Positions 26,306-36,077 of a DNA stretch of 64,000 nt are shown here, piece by piece (positions within the stretch are counted from its first letter, which is position 1; the number at the start of each line of letters is the position of its first letter). The notes beneath the pieces are model-generated. The model ran no database searches, was not told where the DNA came from, and saw only the letters and a program-made list of their open reading frames with translations. Source of the DNA: Deinococcus aerolatus (GTDB lineage Bacteria; Deinococcota; Deinococci; Deinococcales; Deinococcaceae); contig NZ_BMOL01000004.1 of NCBI RefSeq assembly GCF_014647055.1, positions 1 through 64,000 of the forward strand, read 5' to 3'. A program made the position numbers and the translations under genes.

Positions 26306-27648
26306 TTTGTCCTCCTTGATCTAAAGGTAAGCAAGAGAATCAGGCCACCGCCCATCAATTGAAAAATGTTGGCAGCCAGGGTGGCCCAGGCGGCACCCAC
26401 CAGCCCATATTCCGGCACCAGCCACTGGCTCAGCAGCCACAACAAACCAGCCATCAGGGCGAACAGCGGTACCTGCTCACGGAAACGGCGGGCAGCCGTC
26501 ATGCCAAAACCCATAAAGGCTGCCAGATAGCTGACTGCTGCTGCCACCATGAGCCATATAAACAATGGCAAGTCCTGTGCGTATACAGCCCCGTACAGTA
26601 AACGAAGGATCGATTGGCCGAACAAAGCAGCCCCCACAATACCCGCTAGACCGATCAATAGCCCACCCAGCAACATACGCTGAAGCAATTGCCAAAAAGC
26701 TGAAATTTCATCATCGGCTGCGTGTCGGGCCAACCTAGGGCTGGCCGCCTGTCCCACAGCACTGACCACTACTCCCAGCGCCACCATTAGATAAGCCAGT
26801 GCTGAGAAAACGCCTAGCGCACTGGTACCTAAGGTGGATTCAATTTCGTAGCGTGGAATATTGGCACTCAATGAAAGCAATCCCATAACTACACCTAGTG
26901 GCAATGCAACCTTGAACAGCCGCCACATCACCGAGGTCCCTCCCATCTGTAAATCCTGCGCTGTACTTAGGCGGCGCGCATTGGGTAGATCGTAGGCGAG
27001 CAGCAACAGCAGCCAGCCAATCGCCAGCGCTGCCGCTGCGCCGGGCAACCCTCCCCAAAGAAAGCCCAGCAACAAAGTCAGCAGCGAGAGCGGTCCCTTA
27101 ATTAGGGTAGATCGGGCAATGATGTCCATACGCTCTCGGGCCTGCATCCGCCCGTACAGCACGTCACTGATAGATTCGAAGGCTTTTGATATCCCTATAA
27201 GGCCAATAACAAGGCGGACCTCGGCCGCGTAATCCTTGATAAGGACAGCCAGAACAAATAGAGCCAACACGGTAGTAATCAGCCTTAAAATCAAGTAATC
27301 GCCAAAATGAAACTCCTGGGCTGCATCGGTCGCTTGAACGCCCCGGAGTTGCAAATTCAAAGCCATATAAATAGGGGCACTCACCGCAAGAGCCAAAGAA
27401 TACTGCCCGACGATGTCCGGAGAAGCCAGTCGTGCCAGTAACACCAGCATTCCCCACTGACACGCAGCATAGACTATGTTGCCCGCCAGGGTCCATGAAA
27501 TATTGCGGCCAAGGCTTAGGCCCACAGCGGCATTCATGGACTGTTCAATTCTGGCAATTTGGTTGTGGAGTGCAGCTTTGCTTGCGTTAGACCATTTGCG
27601 AAAATCATGCCCAGCATGGTCACACCCACCCCCCGGCGCAGCTTTCAT
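26302..27648 (-). CDS. Wzx-like polysaccharide flippase (MOP superfamily)
   Basis: Up to 448 residues with about 12-14 hydrophobic helices (for example [45 protein letters not shown]-type C-terminal helices). Expected to move lipid-linked oligosaccharide across the inner membrane. The first ~37 residues are hydrophilic; the flippase-like sequence begins at MNAAVGLSLGRNISWTLAG, so ATG 27537 is a plausible alternative start. Coupled by overlap to the glycosyltransferase at 25154-26305. Confidence 0.85.
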   Translation of the reverse strand: MKAAPGGGCDHAGHDFRKWSNASKAALHNQIARIEQSMNAAVGLSLGRNISWTLAGNIVYAACQWGMLVLLARLASPDIVGQYSLALAVSAPIYMALNLQLRGVQATDAAQEFHFGDYLILRLITTVLALFVLAVLIKDYAAEVRLVIGLIGISKAFESISDVLYGRMQARERMDIIARSTLIKGPLSLLTLLLGFLWGGLPGAAAALAIGWLLLLLAYDLPNARRLSTAQDLQMGGTSVMWRLFKVALPLGVVMGLLSLSANIPRYEIESTLGTSALGVFSALAYLMVALGVVVSAVGQAASPRLARHAADDEISAFWQLLQRMLLGGLLIGLAGIVGAALFGQSILRLLYGAVYAQDLPLFIWLMVAAAVSYLAAFMGFGMTAARRFREQVPLFALMAGLLWLLSQWLVPEYGLVGAAWATLAANIFQLMGGGLILLLTFRSRRTK

Positions 27649-27823
27649 TCTTTTCTGGTGCCATCAAACTTAAGTCTGCCAAAAACACGCCCCCCATCAT
27701 AATAGGTAGAGGTCGTAAGGGTGGCTCACTCTACGCATGTGTCCCGGCCTACGGAACTTGACCGAGAGGGTACATCTCACAACTTGTTGTTGCGCGTCGT
27801 GCAGTTGTGGCCGATGCGCCTCG

Positions 27824-28873
27824 TCAGTTCACAACAGCCACTGAGCCAAATCGCTCCCCACGCACCCCTTCCCATGCGAACGCTGATTGCATCGCCTCGG
27901 CCACCGTGAGCCGCGCGGACCAGCCCAGGTAATCTCGTGCCCGCGTGGTGTCGGCGTGGGCACCCGCGCTGTCGCCGGGGCGGCGCGGCCCTTCGCGCAC
28001 CGTGACCGGCGTGGGCGAGGCCTCCCCAAAGGCGGTAACCAGCTCGCGCACTGTGACCCCGTTGCCACTGCCAACGTTGATGGGCAGGAACGACACCTCG
28101 CCGTGCCCGTCCCGCGCCGCCGCCTCGAAGGCCCCCTCAAAGTTTTCCAGCGCCGCCACATGGGCCTGCGCCAGGTCCCAGATGTGTATGTAGTCGCGCA
28201 GGCCGCTGCCGTCGCGGGTGGCGTAGTCGGTGCCGGTGATCGTAAAGCCGTCCGCGCGGCCCTGGGCGGCGGCCATCAGCCGCCCCAGGATGTGGGTGGG
28301 GTCCGCGACGTACGGCCCGCTGCGCAGCTGTGGATCTGCCCCCACCGGGTTGAAGTAGCGCAGGGCGATGGCCCGCATGGGCGAGGCGGTGGCCTGCGAG
28401 GCGGCGCACAGGTCTTCGAGCATCTCCTCGGTCATGCGCTTGCTGCGGGCGTAGGGACTCAGGGGCTTCAGGGGGCTCTGCTCGTCCACCCGCAGGTCAG
28501 CGGGGCTGTCGTACACGGCGGCGCTGGAACTGAAGATCACCCGCGTCTGCCCCAGGTCAAGCAAGGTCTCGAACAGCGTCAGGCTGCCCACTACATTCTC
28601 GCGGTAGTACAGCGCGGGCAGGGCCACCGACTCGGTCACCACGATCCGCGCCGCGAAGTGCAGCGTGGCGGCAATGTCAGAATGCTCGGCAAAGATGCGC
28701 CGGACCAGGGCGGCGTCGGCAATGTCACCGTGATAGAAGACGCGCCCCCGCGTGAACGCCTCCGGGCCGCTGACCAGCGAGTCCAGCACAATGGGGGTGT
28801 GACCCGCGTCCTCCAGGGCCGAACACGTCGTGCTGCCGATAAACCCCGCCCCGCCTGTCACTAGGACCTTCAT
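27824..28873 (-). CDS. galE: UDP-glucose 4-epimerase
   Basis: 349 residues. Interconverts UDP-glucose and UDP-galactose (or the N-acetyl forms), supplying the glycan locus. Extended SDR signatures: VTGGAGFIGSTTCSALEDAG (NAD binding), a catalytic Ser-Ser-Ala (VIFSSSAAVYD), YARSKRMTEEMLEDL (Tyr-x-x-x-Lys), ALRYFNPVGADP, RDYIHIWDLAQAHVAAL. Start ATG 28873 (MKVLVTGG) rather than the upstream frame, because TATACT (minus strand, 28881-28886) lies 7 bases before it: a leaderless promoter inside the intergenic gap after the antiporter gene. Confidence 0.93.
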   Translation of the reverse strand: MKVLVTGGAGFIGSTTCSALEDAGHTPIVLDSLVSGPEAFTRGRVFYHGDIADAALVRRIFAEHSDIAATLHFAARIVVTESVALPALYYRENVVGSLTLFETLLDLGQTRVIFSSSAAVYDSPADLRVDEQSPLKPLSPYARSKRMTEEMLEDLCAASQATASPMRAIALRYFNPVGADPQLRSGPYVADPTHILGRLMAAAQGRADGFTITGTDYATRDGSGLRDYIHIWDLAQAHVAALENFEGAFEAAARDGHGEVSFLPINVGSGNGVTVRELVTAFGEASPTPVTVREGPRRPGDSAGAHADTTRARDYLGWSARLTVAEAMQSAFAWEGVRGERFGSVAVVN

Positions 28874-28904
28874 GTCCCGCAGTATAGGCACCAGGCCCAC
28901 CGCG

Positions 28905-30191
28905 CTACGCCGTCCCGCCGCCGCTCTCGGCCTGGGCCTCGCCGCTGGCCCGCGCCGCCAGCCGCCCCACCGTCAGCCCCTGCACGATGATGCTAAAGAC
29001 CACCACCACGTAGGTCATCACCAGAAACAGATCGCGCTCCGGTCCCGCCGGCACCGTGAAGGCCAGCGCCACGCTGATGGCCCCGCGCAGCCCGCCCCAG
29101 ACCATCAGGCGGCGGGTGTACGGGCTGAAGTCGCGCCGCCGCCCCAGCACCAGCACCGGCAGTTGCACGCTGATGGTCCGGACCAGCAGCACCAGCGGAA
29201 TGGCAATCAGCCCCAGCAGCAGCGACTGGCCGCTGAAGCGCACGACCACCACCTCCAGCGCCAGCAGCGCGAACAGGAAGATGTTCAGCAGTTCGTCGGC
29301 CAGGTGCCAGAAGCCCTCGTAGCGCTCGCGCGAGGACAGTCCCTCGGGGCGGCGGTCGGCCAGCGAGCCGACCAGCAGCCCGGCGGCCACGGCGGCCAGC
29401 GGCGCCGAGACGTGCAGGTTCGCGGCCACGGCGGTGCAGGCCAGCACCACGCCCAGCGTGACCAGCACCTCCACCACGAAGTCGCTGACCGAGCGCAGGG
29501 CCAGCCAGCCCACCCAGCCCAGCGTGAGGCCCAGCGCCAGCCCGCCCAGCGCCTCCTGCGCGAAGAACAGCGCCACGCCGCCCGCGCTCATGGCCGGGCC
29601 GTGGGCCTCACCGCCGCCCCCCGCCGCCGCAATGCCCGCCAGCACCGCGAAGGCCACCACGCCCACGCCGTCGTTGAACAGCGACTCGCCGGCCACCAGC
29701 GTTTCTATTCGTTTGGGCACGCCCGCCTGCTTGAGCATGCCCAGCACCGCCACCGGGTCGGTGGGGCTGATCAGCGCCCCGAACAGCAGGCAGTAGATGA
29801 ACGAGACCTGCAGCCCGAAGGCCCCCAGCAGGACGAACGTGGCCCCACCCACCAGCGCGATCGAGATGGCGGTGGACAGCAGCGCAAACGTCAGCACCGG
29901 CCCGCGCAGCCCCCACAGCGCGTGCGAGTTGACCCCCAGCGCCCCGGCGAACAGCAGGAACGACAGCACGCCCTCGAACACGAAGTCGTTGAACTCGATG
30001 CCGCGCACCAGCGTCACGGCCTCGCGCGCAAACGGCACGTCCAGGCTGACCAGCGCGAAGATGATCAGGCTGACCCCCAGCCCGCCCACCGTAACGCCAA
30101 TGGAGGCGGGCAGTTTCCAGTAGCGGGCGTTGACAAAGGCCAGCGCGGCAGTCACGCACACCAGCAGGGCGGCCAGATCGAGGATTTGCAT
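28905..30191 (-). CDS. CPA1-family Na+/H+ antiporter
   Basis: 428 residues, about 12 transmembrane helices. Exchanges Na+ (or K+) for protons at the cytoplasmic membrane. Family motifs: FEGVLSFLLFAGAL, FGALISPTDPVAVLGMLK, ESLFNDGVGVVAFAVLAG (the conserved Asn-Asp of the ion site) and RRLMVWGGLRGAISVALAF. No long C-terminal regulatory tail. First of three consecutive ion transporters on this strand. Confidence 0.9.
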   Translation of the reverse strand: MQILDLAALLVCVTAALAFVNARYWKLPASIGVTVGGLGVSLIIFALVSLDVPFAREAVTLVRGIEFNDFVFEGVLSFLLFAGALGVNSHALWGLRGPVLTFALLSTAISIALVGGATFVLLGAFGLQVSFIYCLLFGALISPTDPVAVLGMLKQAGVPKRIETLVAGESLFNDGVGVVAFAVLAGIAAAGGGGEAHGPAMSAGGVALFFAQEALGGLALGLTLGWVGWLALRSVSDFVVEVLVTLGVVLACTAVAANLHVSAPLAAVAAGLLVGSLADRRPEGLSSRERYEGFWHLADELLNIFLFALLALEVVVVRFSGQSLLLGLIAIPLVLLVRTISVQLPVLVLGRRRDFSPYTRRLMVWGGLRGAISVALAFTVPAGPERDLFLVMTYVVVVFSIIVQGLTVGRLAARASGEAQAESGGGTA

Positions 30192-30250
30192 GGGGGCTCC
30201 TGTGGGGCGCGGGGCTCAGAGGCGAGGGACGGGGGGAGGTGGCCGGCCTT

Positions 30251-31603
30251 TTATCCGCCGCGCAGAACGAAGGCGGCGTAGTACAGCCCCAGGGCCACCG
30301 TGACTGTCACCAGCGCCACCGGGGTGCCGTACTTCATGAACTGCAAGAAGCCCATCGGGTGGCCCTCACGCGCGGCGATGTCCGAGACCACGATGTTGGC
30401 TGACGCGCCGATCAAGGTCAGGTTGCCGCCCAGGCACGCGCCCAGCGACAGCGCCCACCACAGCGGGTCCATGGCCGGCCCCAGCGTGACCTGCAACTCG
30501 CGCAGCACGCTGGCCATGCTGATGGTGAAGGGAATGTTGTCCACGAAGCCGCTGATGATCGCGCTGGAAAAGCCCACCGCCAGGATGCCCGCGCCGATGT
30601 TGCCGTCGATGGCCCCGGTCAGGCCAGCCGCCACCGTCTGGAACACGCCGACGTGCTCCAGGCCGCCCACCACGATAAACAGGCCCATGAAAAACAGCAG
30701 TGTGGTCCACTCGACCTGCTCGAACAGTTCCACCGGACTCAGGTCCGCAATCAGCATCAGGAAGGTGGAGGTGGTCAGCGCCACCAGCCCGGCCTCCAGG
30801 CCCAGCGGGTGCCCGATCATGAACAGCAGCAGCGTGACCGCGAACACGCCCAGCGCCTGCTTCATCAGCCGGGGGTTGGTTTTGATGGGCGTGGTGTCGG
30901 TCAGGACGGCGCGCAGCCGCTCGGCAGAGCCGGCCCCGGCCAGGTCGCCGCGCATCTTCATCAGCAGGTGCATCAGCGCGATGCCCAGCACCGTGGCGAC
31001 GGCGGCGTAGGGGGCCACGTTCACCAGAAAGTCTCCGAAGCCCTTGCCGGCCACCGACCCGATGATGATGTTGGGTGGGTCGCCCACCAGCGTGGCGGTG
31101 CCGCCGGTGTTGCTGGCCAGGATCACCGCCACCAGGTACGGCACCGGCCGCAGCCCCAGCCGGGCCACCACCGTGACCACCACCGGGGCCATGAACAGTA
31201 CCGTGGTCACGTTGTCCAAAAAGGCGCTGAACACGGCAGTCAGGATCGAGAAGATCCACAGCACCCGGGCCGGCTCGCCGCGCGTGACCACCATGGCCCG
31301 GCGGGCCACCAGATCGAAAAAGCCGCTGCGGCTCAGCACGTTGACGATGTTCATCATGCCGAACAGCAAGAAGATGGTGTTGAAGTCGATGCTGGCCCAC
31401 GCCAGGGTAGGCGTCAGGATGCCCAGCACCATCACCGCGCAGGCGCCCAGCATGGCGGCCACGGTGCGGTGCACGTACTTTTCCAGCAGGATCATGGCGT
31501 AGGTGGCCACGAACAGCACGATGGCCAGCGCCGTCATCGTGCTGGGCGACAGGGTCAGGCCCAGGCTGCTCAGCAGGTTCAGCGACTCGCCGGCCTCATG
31601 CAC
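30251..31603 (-). CDS. ArsB/NhaD (ion transporter) superfamily permease
   Basis: 450 residues, GTG start, 11-13 hydrophobic helices. Diagnostic blocks: FLLFGMMNIVNVLSRSGFFD, FSAFLDNVTTVLFMAPVVVT, SNTGGTATLVGDPPNIIIGS and, in the second half, SGFVDNIPFTISMASVLREL and CLGGNLTLIGASANIVVSDI. The duplicated D-N-(T/I)-P and NP-type motifs are the signature of NhaD/ArsB/CitM-like carriers. Substrate (Na+, arsenite, dicarboxylate) is not decided by sequence; the neighbouring CPA1 antiporter makes a Na+/H+ role plausible. Confidence 0.87.
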   Translation of the reverse strand: MHEAGESLNLLSSLGLTLSPSTMTALAIVLFVATYAMILLEKYVHRTVAAMLGACAVMVLGILTPTLAWASIDFNTIFLLFGMMNIVNVLSRSGFFDLVARRAMVVTRGEPARVLWIFSILTAVFSAFLDNVTTVLFMAPVVVTVVARLGLRPVPYLVAVILASNTGGTATLVGDPPNIIIGSVAGKGFGDFLVNVAPYAAVATVLGIALMHLLMKMRGDLAGAGSAERLRAVLTDTTPIKTNPRLMKQALGVFAVTLLLFMIGHPLGLEAGLVALTTSTFLMLIADLSPVELFEQVEWTTLLFFMGLFIVVGGLEHVGVFQTVAAGLTGAIDGNIGAGILAVGFSSAIISGFVDNIPFTISMASVLRELQVTLGPAMDPLWWALSLGACLGGNLTLIGASANIVVSDIAAREGHPMGFLQFMKYGTPVALVTVTVALGLYYAAFVLRGG

Positions 31604-31829
31604 GGCGGCGAACCGGAGCGGGGGCAGCGGGGAGGGCAGGGCGGGGGGCGGGCCGGAAGGACAGGTCGTTCAAGAGCGGACTCCTTGGGAAGGGGTGGGA
31701 GAGGCGGGGCAGGGGGCCGGCGTTCACGAAGCAGCGTTCAAGAAAAGGGGAGAAGCCGCGGCAGCAGACTTCCCCCAGTTCGGCGTATGGTCGCCGGAAC
31801 CCGTGCCTGTGGTCACAAAATTATCAGCG

Positions 31830-33380
31830 CTAGTGTATATCAGGCCCCGGCGTGCCGGGCCGGTCGTGCGTGGCGAGCCGGTCGAGCAGGTGCGCCGACG
31901 CCTCGTTCAGGCCCACGACCTGCACCGGCACGCCCTGCGCGCGGAACTTGAGAATCACCTTGTCCAGCGCGGCCACGGCCGAGCCGTCCCAGACGTGGGC
32001 CGCGCTCAGGTCAATGGTGACCTGTGGGCTGACGTGGCGGTAGTCGAACTGCTGGGCGAAGTCGTGGGTGCTAACGAAGAACAGCTGCCCCTCCACTCGG
32101 TAGGTGCGGCCCAGGGCCGCGTCGCTGTGCGTGACCCGCGACAGCTTGGAGACCTGCCGCGCGAAGAACAGGGCGCTCAGGACCACGCCCACCAGCACGC
32201 CCTTGGAGAGGTCATGCGTGATCACGGTGGTCAGCACGGTGGCCAGCATCACGATGGTCTCTCCCCTGGGGACCACGGTCAGCGTCCGCAGGCTGCCCCA
32301 GTCGAAGGTGCTCACGCTGACCACGATCATCACCGCCACCAGCGCGGCCATCGGAATCTGCACCAGCAGCGGCTGCAGCGCCAGGATCAGCACCAGCAGA
32401 AACGCCCCGGCCACGAAAGTGGACAGCCGCCCGCGCCCGCCGTTCCCGACGTTGATCATGCTCTGGCCGATCATGGCGCAGCCGGCCATGCCGCCAAAAA
32501 AGCCGGTGACGACGTTGGCCACGCCCTGCCCGCGCGATTCGGTGTTCTTGTTGCTGGTGGTGTCGGTGCGCTCGTCGACCAGCTGGGCAGTCAGCAGGCT
32601 CTCGATCAATCCCACCAGGCACAGCGTCAGCGCCACCGGAAAGATGATCTGCAGGGTTTCGAGCGTCAGCGGGACGTTGGGAAGCTGAAAGGGGGGCAGG
32701 GCGCCGGGCAGCGCCCCCATGTCGCCCACGGTCTTGACGTCCACCCGGCCGAAGATCGCCACCACGGTCAGCACCACGATGGCGACCAGGGCGCTGGGCA
32801 CCGCCCTGAACACGCGCGGCAGCAGGTAGATGATGGCCAGGCCGGCGGCCACCATCGCGTACATCGCCCAGCCCGCGCCCACGAACTGCGGCAGCTGCGC
32901 CGAGAAGATCAGGATGGCCAGCGCGTTCACGAAGCCCACCATCACCGGGCGCGGAATGAACTTCAGGTAGCGGGCCAGCCGCGCCCAGCCGAACACGACC
33001 TGCAGCCCACCGGTCAGGATGGTGGCGGCAAACAGGTAGTCCAGCCCGTGGTCCCGCACCAGCCCCACCATCAGCAGCGCCATGGCACCGGTGGCCGCGC
33101 TGATCATGGCCGGGCGGCCCCCGATAAAGGCGATGACCATCGCGATGATGAAGGAAGCGTACAGCCCCACCTTGGGATCGACCCCGGCGATGATCGAGAA
33201 GGCGATGGCCTCCGGAATCAGCGCCAGCGCCACCACGATGCCGGCCAGAATGTCGCCGCGTGGGTTCTGGAACCACTCGTGCAGGTAGGCCTGAAAGTCG
33301 AAACGGGGCCTGGGCGGTTTGGATCTGGACGGTGTGGGAAGGGCAGTCAACGTGAACCTCGGCTGGGCGCGTGCCGGCAC
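31830..33380 (-). CDS. SulP/SLC26-family anion transporter with STAS domain
   Basis: 516 residues, GTG start. Membrane part (about 30-400) with [53 protein letters not shown] and [19 protein letters not shown]. The cytoplasmic STAS domain (about 405-510) contains [17 protein letters not shown] and [20 protein letters not shown]. The family moves sulfate, bicarbonate or dicarboxylates; a D. geothermalis member (SLC26Dg) is the structural prototype and transports fumarate. Substrate here is open. The exact start within the first 15 residues is uncertain. Confidence 0.9.
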   Translation of the reverse strand: MPARAQPRFTLTALPTPSRSKPPRPRFDFQAYLHEWFQNPRGDILAGIVVALALIPEAIAFSIIAGVDPKVGLYASFIIAMVIAFIGGRPAMISAATGAMALLMVGLVRDHGLDYLFAATILTGGLQVVFGWARLARYLKFIPRPVMVGFVNALAILIFSAQLPQFVGAGWAMYAMVAAGLAIIYLLPRVFRAVPSALVAIVVLTVVAIFGRVDVKTVGDMGALPGALPPFQLPNVPLTLETLQIIFPVALTLCLVGLIESLLTAQLVDERTDTTSNKNTESRGQGVANVVTGFFGGMAGCAMIGQSMINVGNGGRGRLSTFVAGAFLLVLILALQPLLVQIPMAALVAVMIVVSVSTFDWGSLRTLTVVPRGETIVMLATVLTTVITHDLSKGVLVGVVLSALFFARQVSKLSRVTHSDAALGRTYRVEGQLFFVSTHDFAQQFDYRHVSPQVTIDLSAAHVWDGSAVAALDKVILKFRAQGVPVQVVGLNEASAHLLDRLATHDRPGTPGPDIH

Positions 33381-33587
33381 GGTGCGGGCACGGACGGTGG
33401 CGAAAAACTCTGCGGTTATCGTCAGGGGGCGTCAGCCATGGTCTGGGCTGTCGCGCGGGCCTGCGGCGTCCGCGAGTATGCCGGACGGCGGGGGTTCGCC
33501 GCAAGCTTGCAGGTCACGGTGGGGGAGGGGGCTGGGGCAGGCTGGCCCGCAACCTGCCTTCAGGGGCGTGCGCCGCCAACGTCAGAA

Positions 33588-33631
33588 AACCGCGCCCCAC
33601 GCCCATCCGCTGGGGGCGGGGCGTGGGGCGC
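33588..33631 (-). terminator. terminator after the RDRM-controlled hypothetical gene
   Basis: 13-bp perfect stem GCGCCCCACGCCC/GGGCGTGGGGCGC (33592-33604 with 33619-33631). On the minus strand it is followed by GTTTTCTG. The rest of 33381-33587, upstream of the SulP gene, shows nothing further. Confidence 0.85.
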
Positions 33632-33648
33632 GGCGAATGATTCTGGGC

Positions 33649-34143
33649 CTACGCGGCAGGCTGCTCGGACGGCTGGCCCTCGGACTCGGCGGCGCGGCGG
33701 CCCCGTCCGGGACGCTCGGCGGGGGCCGGTTCCTCGTGCCCGGGGGTCTGGGCGGGGGCCGCCGGGGCCGCCCCGATGCGGGCCAGGGTGTCGGCGAAGG
33801 CCTTCAGCGCGCCGCCGCCTTCCAGTTCAGCCACGGCGCGGGCGTTCAGGGCGCCCAGTTCCTCGCGGGTCACGGCGTACTCCGGGGCGTCGTGACCCTT
33901 GAGGCCCTGCAGCACGCGGTAAGCGGTGGCGGCCTCGATCCTGGCCCCCTTGCCGGTGGTCACGCCCGCGTCGCTCAGCATCTCCGCGCCGATCAGGGTG
34001 ATGTGCGCGGGGCTGATCAGGGTCACGCGGTCGCCGCGCTCCTCCATGTGGGCGGCGAGTTGCAACAGCCCCCGCAGGTCCAGCATCTGGTGGAAGAGGT
34101 CGAGATGGGCCAGCATCGCACCTGCTTTCTTGAGGGTATCCAT
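33649..34143 (-). CDS. hypothetical protein, candidate DNA-damage regulon member
   Basis: 164 residues. The N-terminal ~125 residues form a compact domain (LKKAGAMLAHLDLFHQMLDL, then RGDRVTLISPAHITLIGAEM, then YRVLQGLKGHDAPEYAVTRE). The last ~40 are a disordered Pro/Glu/Arg-rich tail. I do not recognise the family. The gene has its own promoter and terminator, and an RDRM (34154-34170) overlaps that promoter, so it is predicted to be derepressed after radiation or desiccation with gyrB and ddrC. A leaderless start is likely: AATAAT ends 6 bases before ATG. Confidence 0.8.
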   Translation of the reverse strand: MDTLKKAGAMLAHLDLFHQMLDLRGLLQLAAHMEERGDRVTLISPAHITLIGAEMLSDAGVTTGKGARIEAATAYRVLQGLKGHDAPEYAVTREELGALNARAVAELEGGGALKAFADTLARIGAAPAAPAQTPGHEEPAPAERPGRGRRAAESEGQPSEQPAA

Positions 34144-34153
34144 ACCGCCATTA

Positions 34154-34170
34154 TTCTGTTTTGGACGTAA
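34154..34170 (-). promoter_or_regulatory. RDRM (DdrO operator) of the hypothetical gene
   Basis: The minus strand reads TTACGTCCAAAACAGAA. It agrees with the ddrC site at TTACGT and A-ACAGAA, 13 of 17 positions in all. It abuts the presumed -10 AATAAT (34150-34155) and lies 10 bases from the ATG. Confidence 0.75.
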
Positions 34171-34231
34171 ATGTCAAGGGGTATTTCTGGGATTCTGCCC
34201 ATACCGAGGCGGCACTGCCGGGCCACACGGC

Positions 34232-34264
34232 AAAAAAGGGGAGAGGCGTCCCGGTCCCTCCCCC
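34232..34264 (-). terminator. terminator after the trypsin-like protease gene
   Basis: On the minus strand a GGGGGAGGG/CCTCTCCCC hairpin is followed by TTTTTT, just beyond the protease stop codon. It separates that gene from the RDRM-controlled gene downstream. Confidence 0.7.
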
Positions 34265-34277
34265 TGGCTTTTCCGGC

Positions 34278-35495
34278 TCAGGGTTGGCTCTGGCTGCGGC
34301 CGATCAGCGTGAGTTTGACCGTAAGGGGCTTGTCGCCGCGCAGCACGCTCAGGGTGATGGTGTCGCCGGGCTTGTAGGAGCGCACGGCGTACTGGAACTG
34401 ATCGAAGTTGATGATGCGCTTGCCGTTCACCGCGGTCACGATGTCGCCGGAGACGCGCTGGTTCTGATCGTTGAATTCCAGCGGCTTGAGGCCCGCGCGG
34501 TCCGCCGGGCTGCCGCGCACGACGCTGGTAAAGAACGCGCCGGGCGTGTCGCCCAGCTTGAGCAATTCGCTCACCTGCTTGAAGTCGCTGGAGTCGATGG
34601 TCAGCAGCGCCGAGAAGGTGCCGTTCAGGCCGATGCCGATGATCGGCGCGTCGAGTTTCTTGCCGGCCCGCAGCTCCGCCACGCGGGCGTCACTGGCGGA
34701 CACCGGCACCGCGAAGGAGGCCGGTCCCTTCGTCCGGCTGAGGCTGATGTAGCTCACGATGCCGGTCAGCTCGCCGCGCGTGTTCAGCACCGGGCCGCCG
34801 CTGTCGCCGGGGACCAGCGGGGCGCTCATCTGCAGCGTGCCGGGGGGAAAACTGGCCCCGCCGGGTCCGGCGTCGGCCTCCAGGCCGGTCAGGCGGCCCG
34901 ACTTGGGCTGCAGGAACCCGCCGCCGCCGTTGCCCACGGCCAGCAGCGCCTCGCCCACGCCGGGGCGGGCACTGGCCAGCGGCAGGAACGGCGTGCCGCG
35001 CGGCACCGCCACCCGCAGCAGGGCCAGATCGTACTGGTCGTCGTAGCCCACGATCTCCACCGCATACCGCTTCCGGTCCACCGTCTGGGCACTCAGTTTG
35101 CGGCCACCCTCCACCACGTGGTAGGCGGTCAGCGCCAGCCCGTCTGCCGAGATCAGCACGCCGGAGCCGATGCCGTTGGGGTCGTCGCAGTCTCCCGGCC
35201 GGTTCAGGTCACACTGCTCGATGCGCAGCGTGGCGGGCCGGACCTTGCCGAACAGGGTTTTCAGGGCCTCCCGGTCGGCGTCGGTCAGCGGCGCGGGCGC
35301 GTTGGCCGTGGGAAGCGCGGTGGTGGACTGGGCCGCTGGTTTCTGGGCCAGCGGGGCGCCGAGGTCCTGGCCCTGCGCCTGCGGGCCGGACACGCCCAGC
35401 CCGCCCAGCAGCAGGCCGGTCAGCAGCAGGGCGCGAAATTTGGAGTCCCGGCCCCGGACATCCCGGCGCGGGAGACGGTCAGTCTCGGCGTTCAT
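34278..35495 (-). CDS. secreted HtrA/DegP-like serine protease with PDZ domain
   Basis: 405 residues. N-terminal membrane/signal segment (ALLLTGLLLGGLGVSG, about 22-37), a low-complexity linker, a trypsin-like domain (about 75-280) with the triad His126 (TAYHVVE), Asp156 (YDLALLRV) and Ser232 (PGDSGGPVLN), then one PDZ domain (about 290-400: FFTSVVRGSPADRAGLKPLE, GDIVTAVNGKRI). Expected to act outside the cytoplasmic membrane in protein quality control. CDLNRPGDC (Cys95, Cys103) may form a disulfide. CACAAT (minus, 35501-35506) ends 5 bases before the ATG: probable leaderless start. Confidence 0.9.
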   Translation of the reverse strand: MNAETDRLPRRDVRGRDSKFRALLLTGLLLGGLGVSGPQAQGQDLGAPLAQKPAAQSTTALPTANAPAPLTDADREALKTLFGKVRPATLRIEQCDLNRPGDCDDPNGIGSGVLISADGLALTAYHVVEGGRKLSAQTVDRKRYAVEIVGYDDQYDLALLRVAVPRGTPFLPLASARPGVGEALLAVGNGGGGFLQPKSGRLTGLEADAGPGGASFPPGTLQMSAPLVPGDSGGPVLNTRGELTGIVSYISLSRTKGPASFAVPVSASDARVAELRAGKKLDAPIIGIGLNGTFSALLTIDSSDFKQVSELLKLGDTPGAFFTSVVRGSPADRAGLKPLEFNDQNQRVSGDIVTAVNGKRIINFDQFQYAVRSYKPGDTITLSVLRGDKPLTVKLTLIGRSQSQP

Positions 35496-35624
35496 GGTTT
35501 ATTGTGCCCGCGCCGGGGCCAGGGGGTCTGTGGCTGCCCTTTCCATCTGGTCTCATGCGCCTCCAACATCGTCTGATGGACTGCGATTGGGGGGGCCGCG
35601 AAGGGCGGCCTGACCGGCCCGCAC

Positions 35625-36002
35625 TCAGGACGGCCCGCGGCCCGCTTCCTCGCCTGGCCCCGCGTCCGGCGCGAACACGCTGGGGGTGGAGGACAGGCCC
35701 AGCCGGCGCTCGATCACCGCGCCCAGCCGGGCCAGGATGCCGGGGCCGCTCCAGCCGGTTACGCAGGCAGCGGCCAGCAGCAGGGCCGGGGCCGGCTCGG
35801 GGCGCAGCGTCACGGTCAGCAGCGCCACCACCGTCAGCGCGGCGATGCCGGCGGCCACCGCCAGGGCCAGCACAGCGCGGGTGCGTGGCGGCTCGCTCTG
35901 GCCCAGCAGCCGCGCCAGCTGCGTGATGCCGCCGGCCACGAACGCCGCCCCCAGCAGGGGGGCCAGAACCAGCAGGGCGGAAACGGGGGAGACGTCGGAC
36001 AT
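35625..36002 (-). CDS. small membrane protein divergent from the S24 repressor
   Basis: 125 residues from ATG 36002, with three hydrophobic helices (ALLVLAPLLGAAFVAGG, VLALAVAAGIAALTVVALLT, ALLLAAACVTGW) and a polar C-terminus. GGAGGT just before the ATG supports this start over the frame limit at 36095. Family not recognised. It shares its upstream region, with a 22-bp palindrome, with the LexA/CI-like repressor, which suggests control by it; an SOS-type membrane stress protein is a guess. Confidence 0.6.
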   Translation of the reverse strand: MSDVSPVSALLVLAPLLGAAFVAGGITQLARLLGQSEPPRTRAVLALAVAAGIAALTVVALLTVTLRPEPAPALLLAAACVTGWSGPGILARLGAVIERRLGLSSTPSVFAPDAGPGEEAGRGPS

Positions 36003-36077
36003 GCGGACCTCCGGTGCGGCATGTGGGGACGAAAAGGAACACCCTGTTCTGTTCAGAGCGTATTCAGGATTGAAGTG

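Noticed and set aside
31503..33902. 799-codon open frame on the plus strand opposite the transporter genes
   Set aside because: It lies antisense to the SulP gene and part of the ArsB/NhaD gene, is full of His/Gln/Gly as expected for the complement of GC-rich codons, and has no domain.
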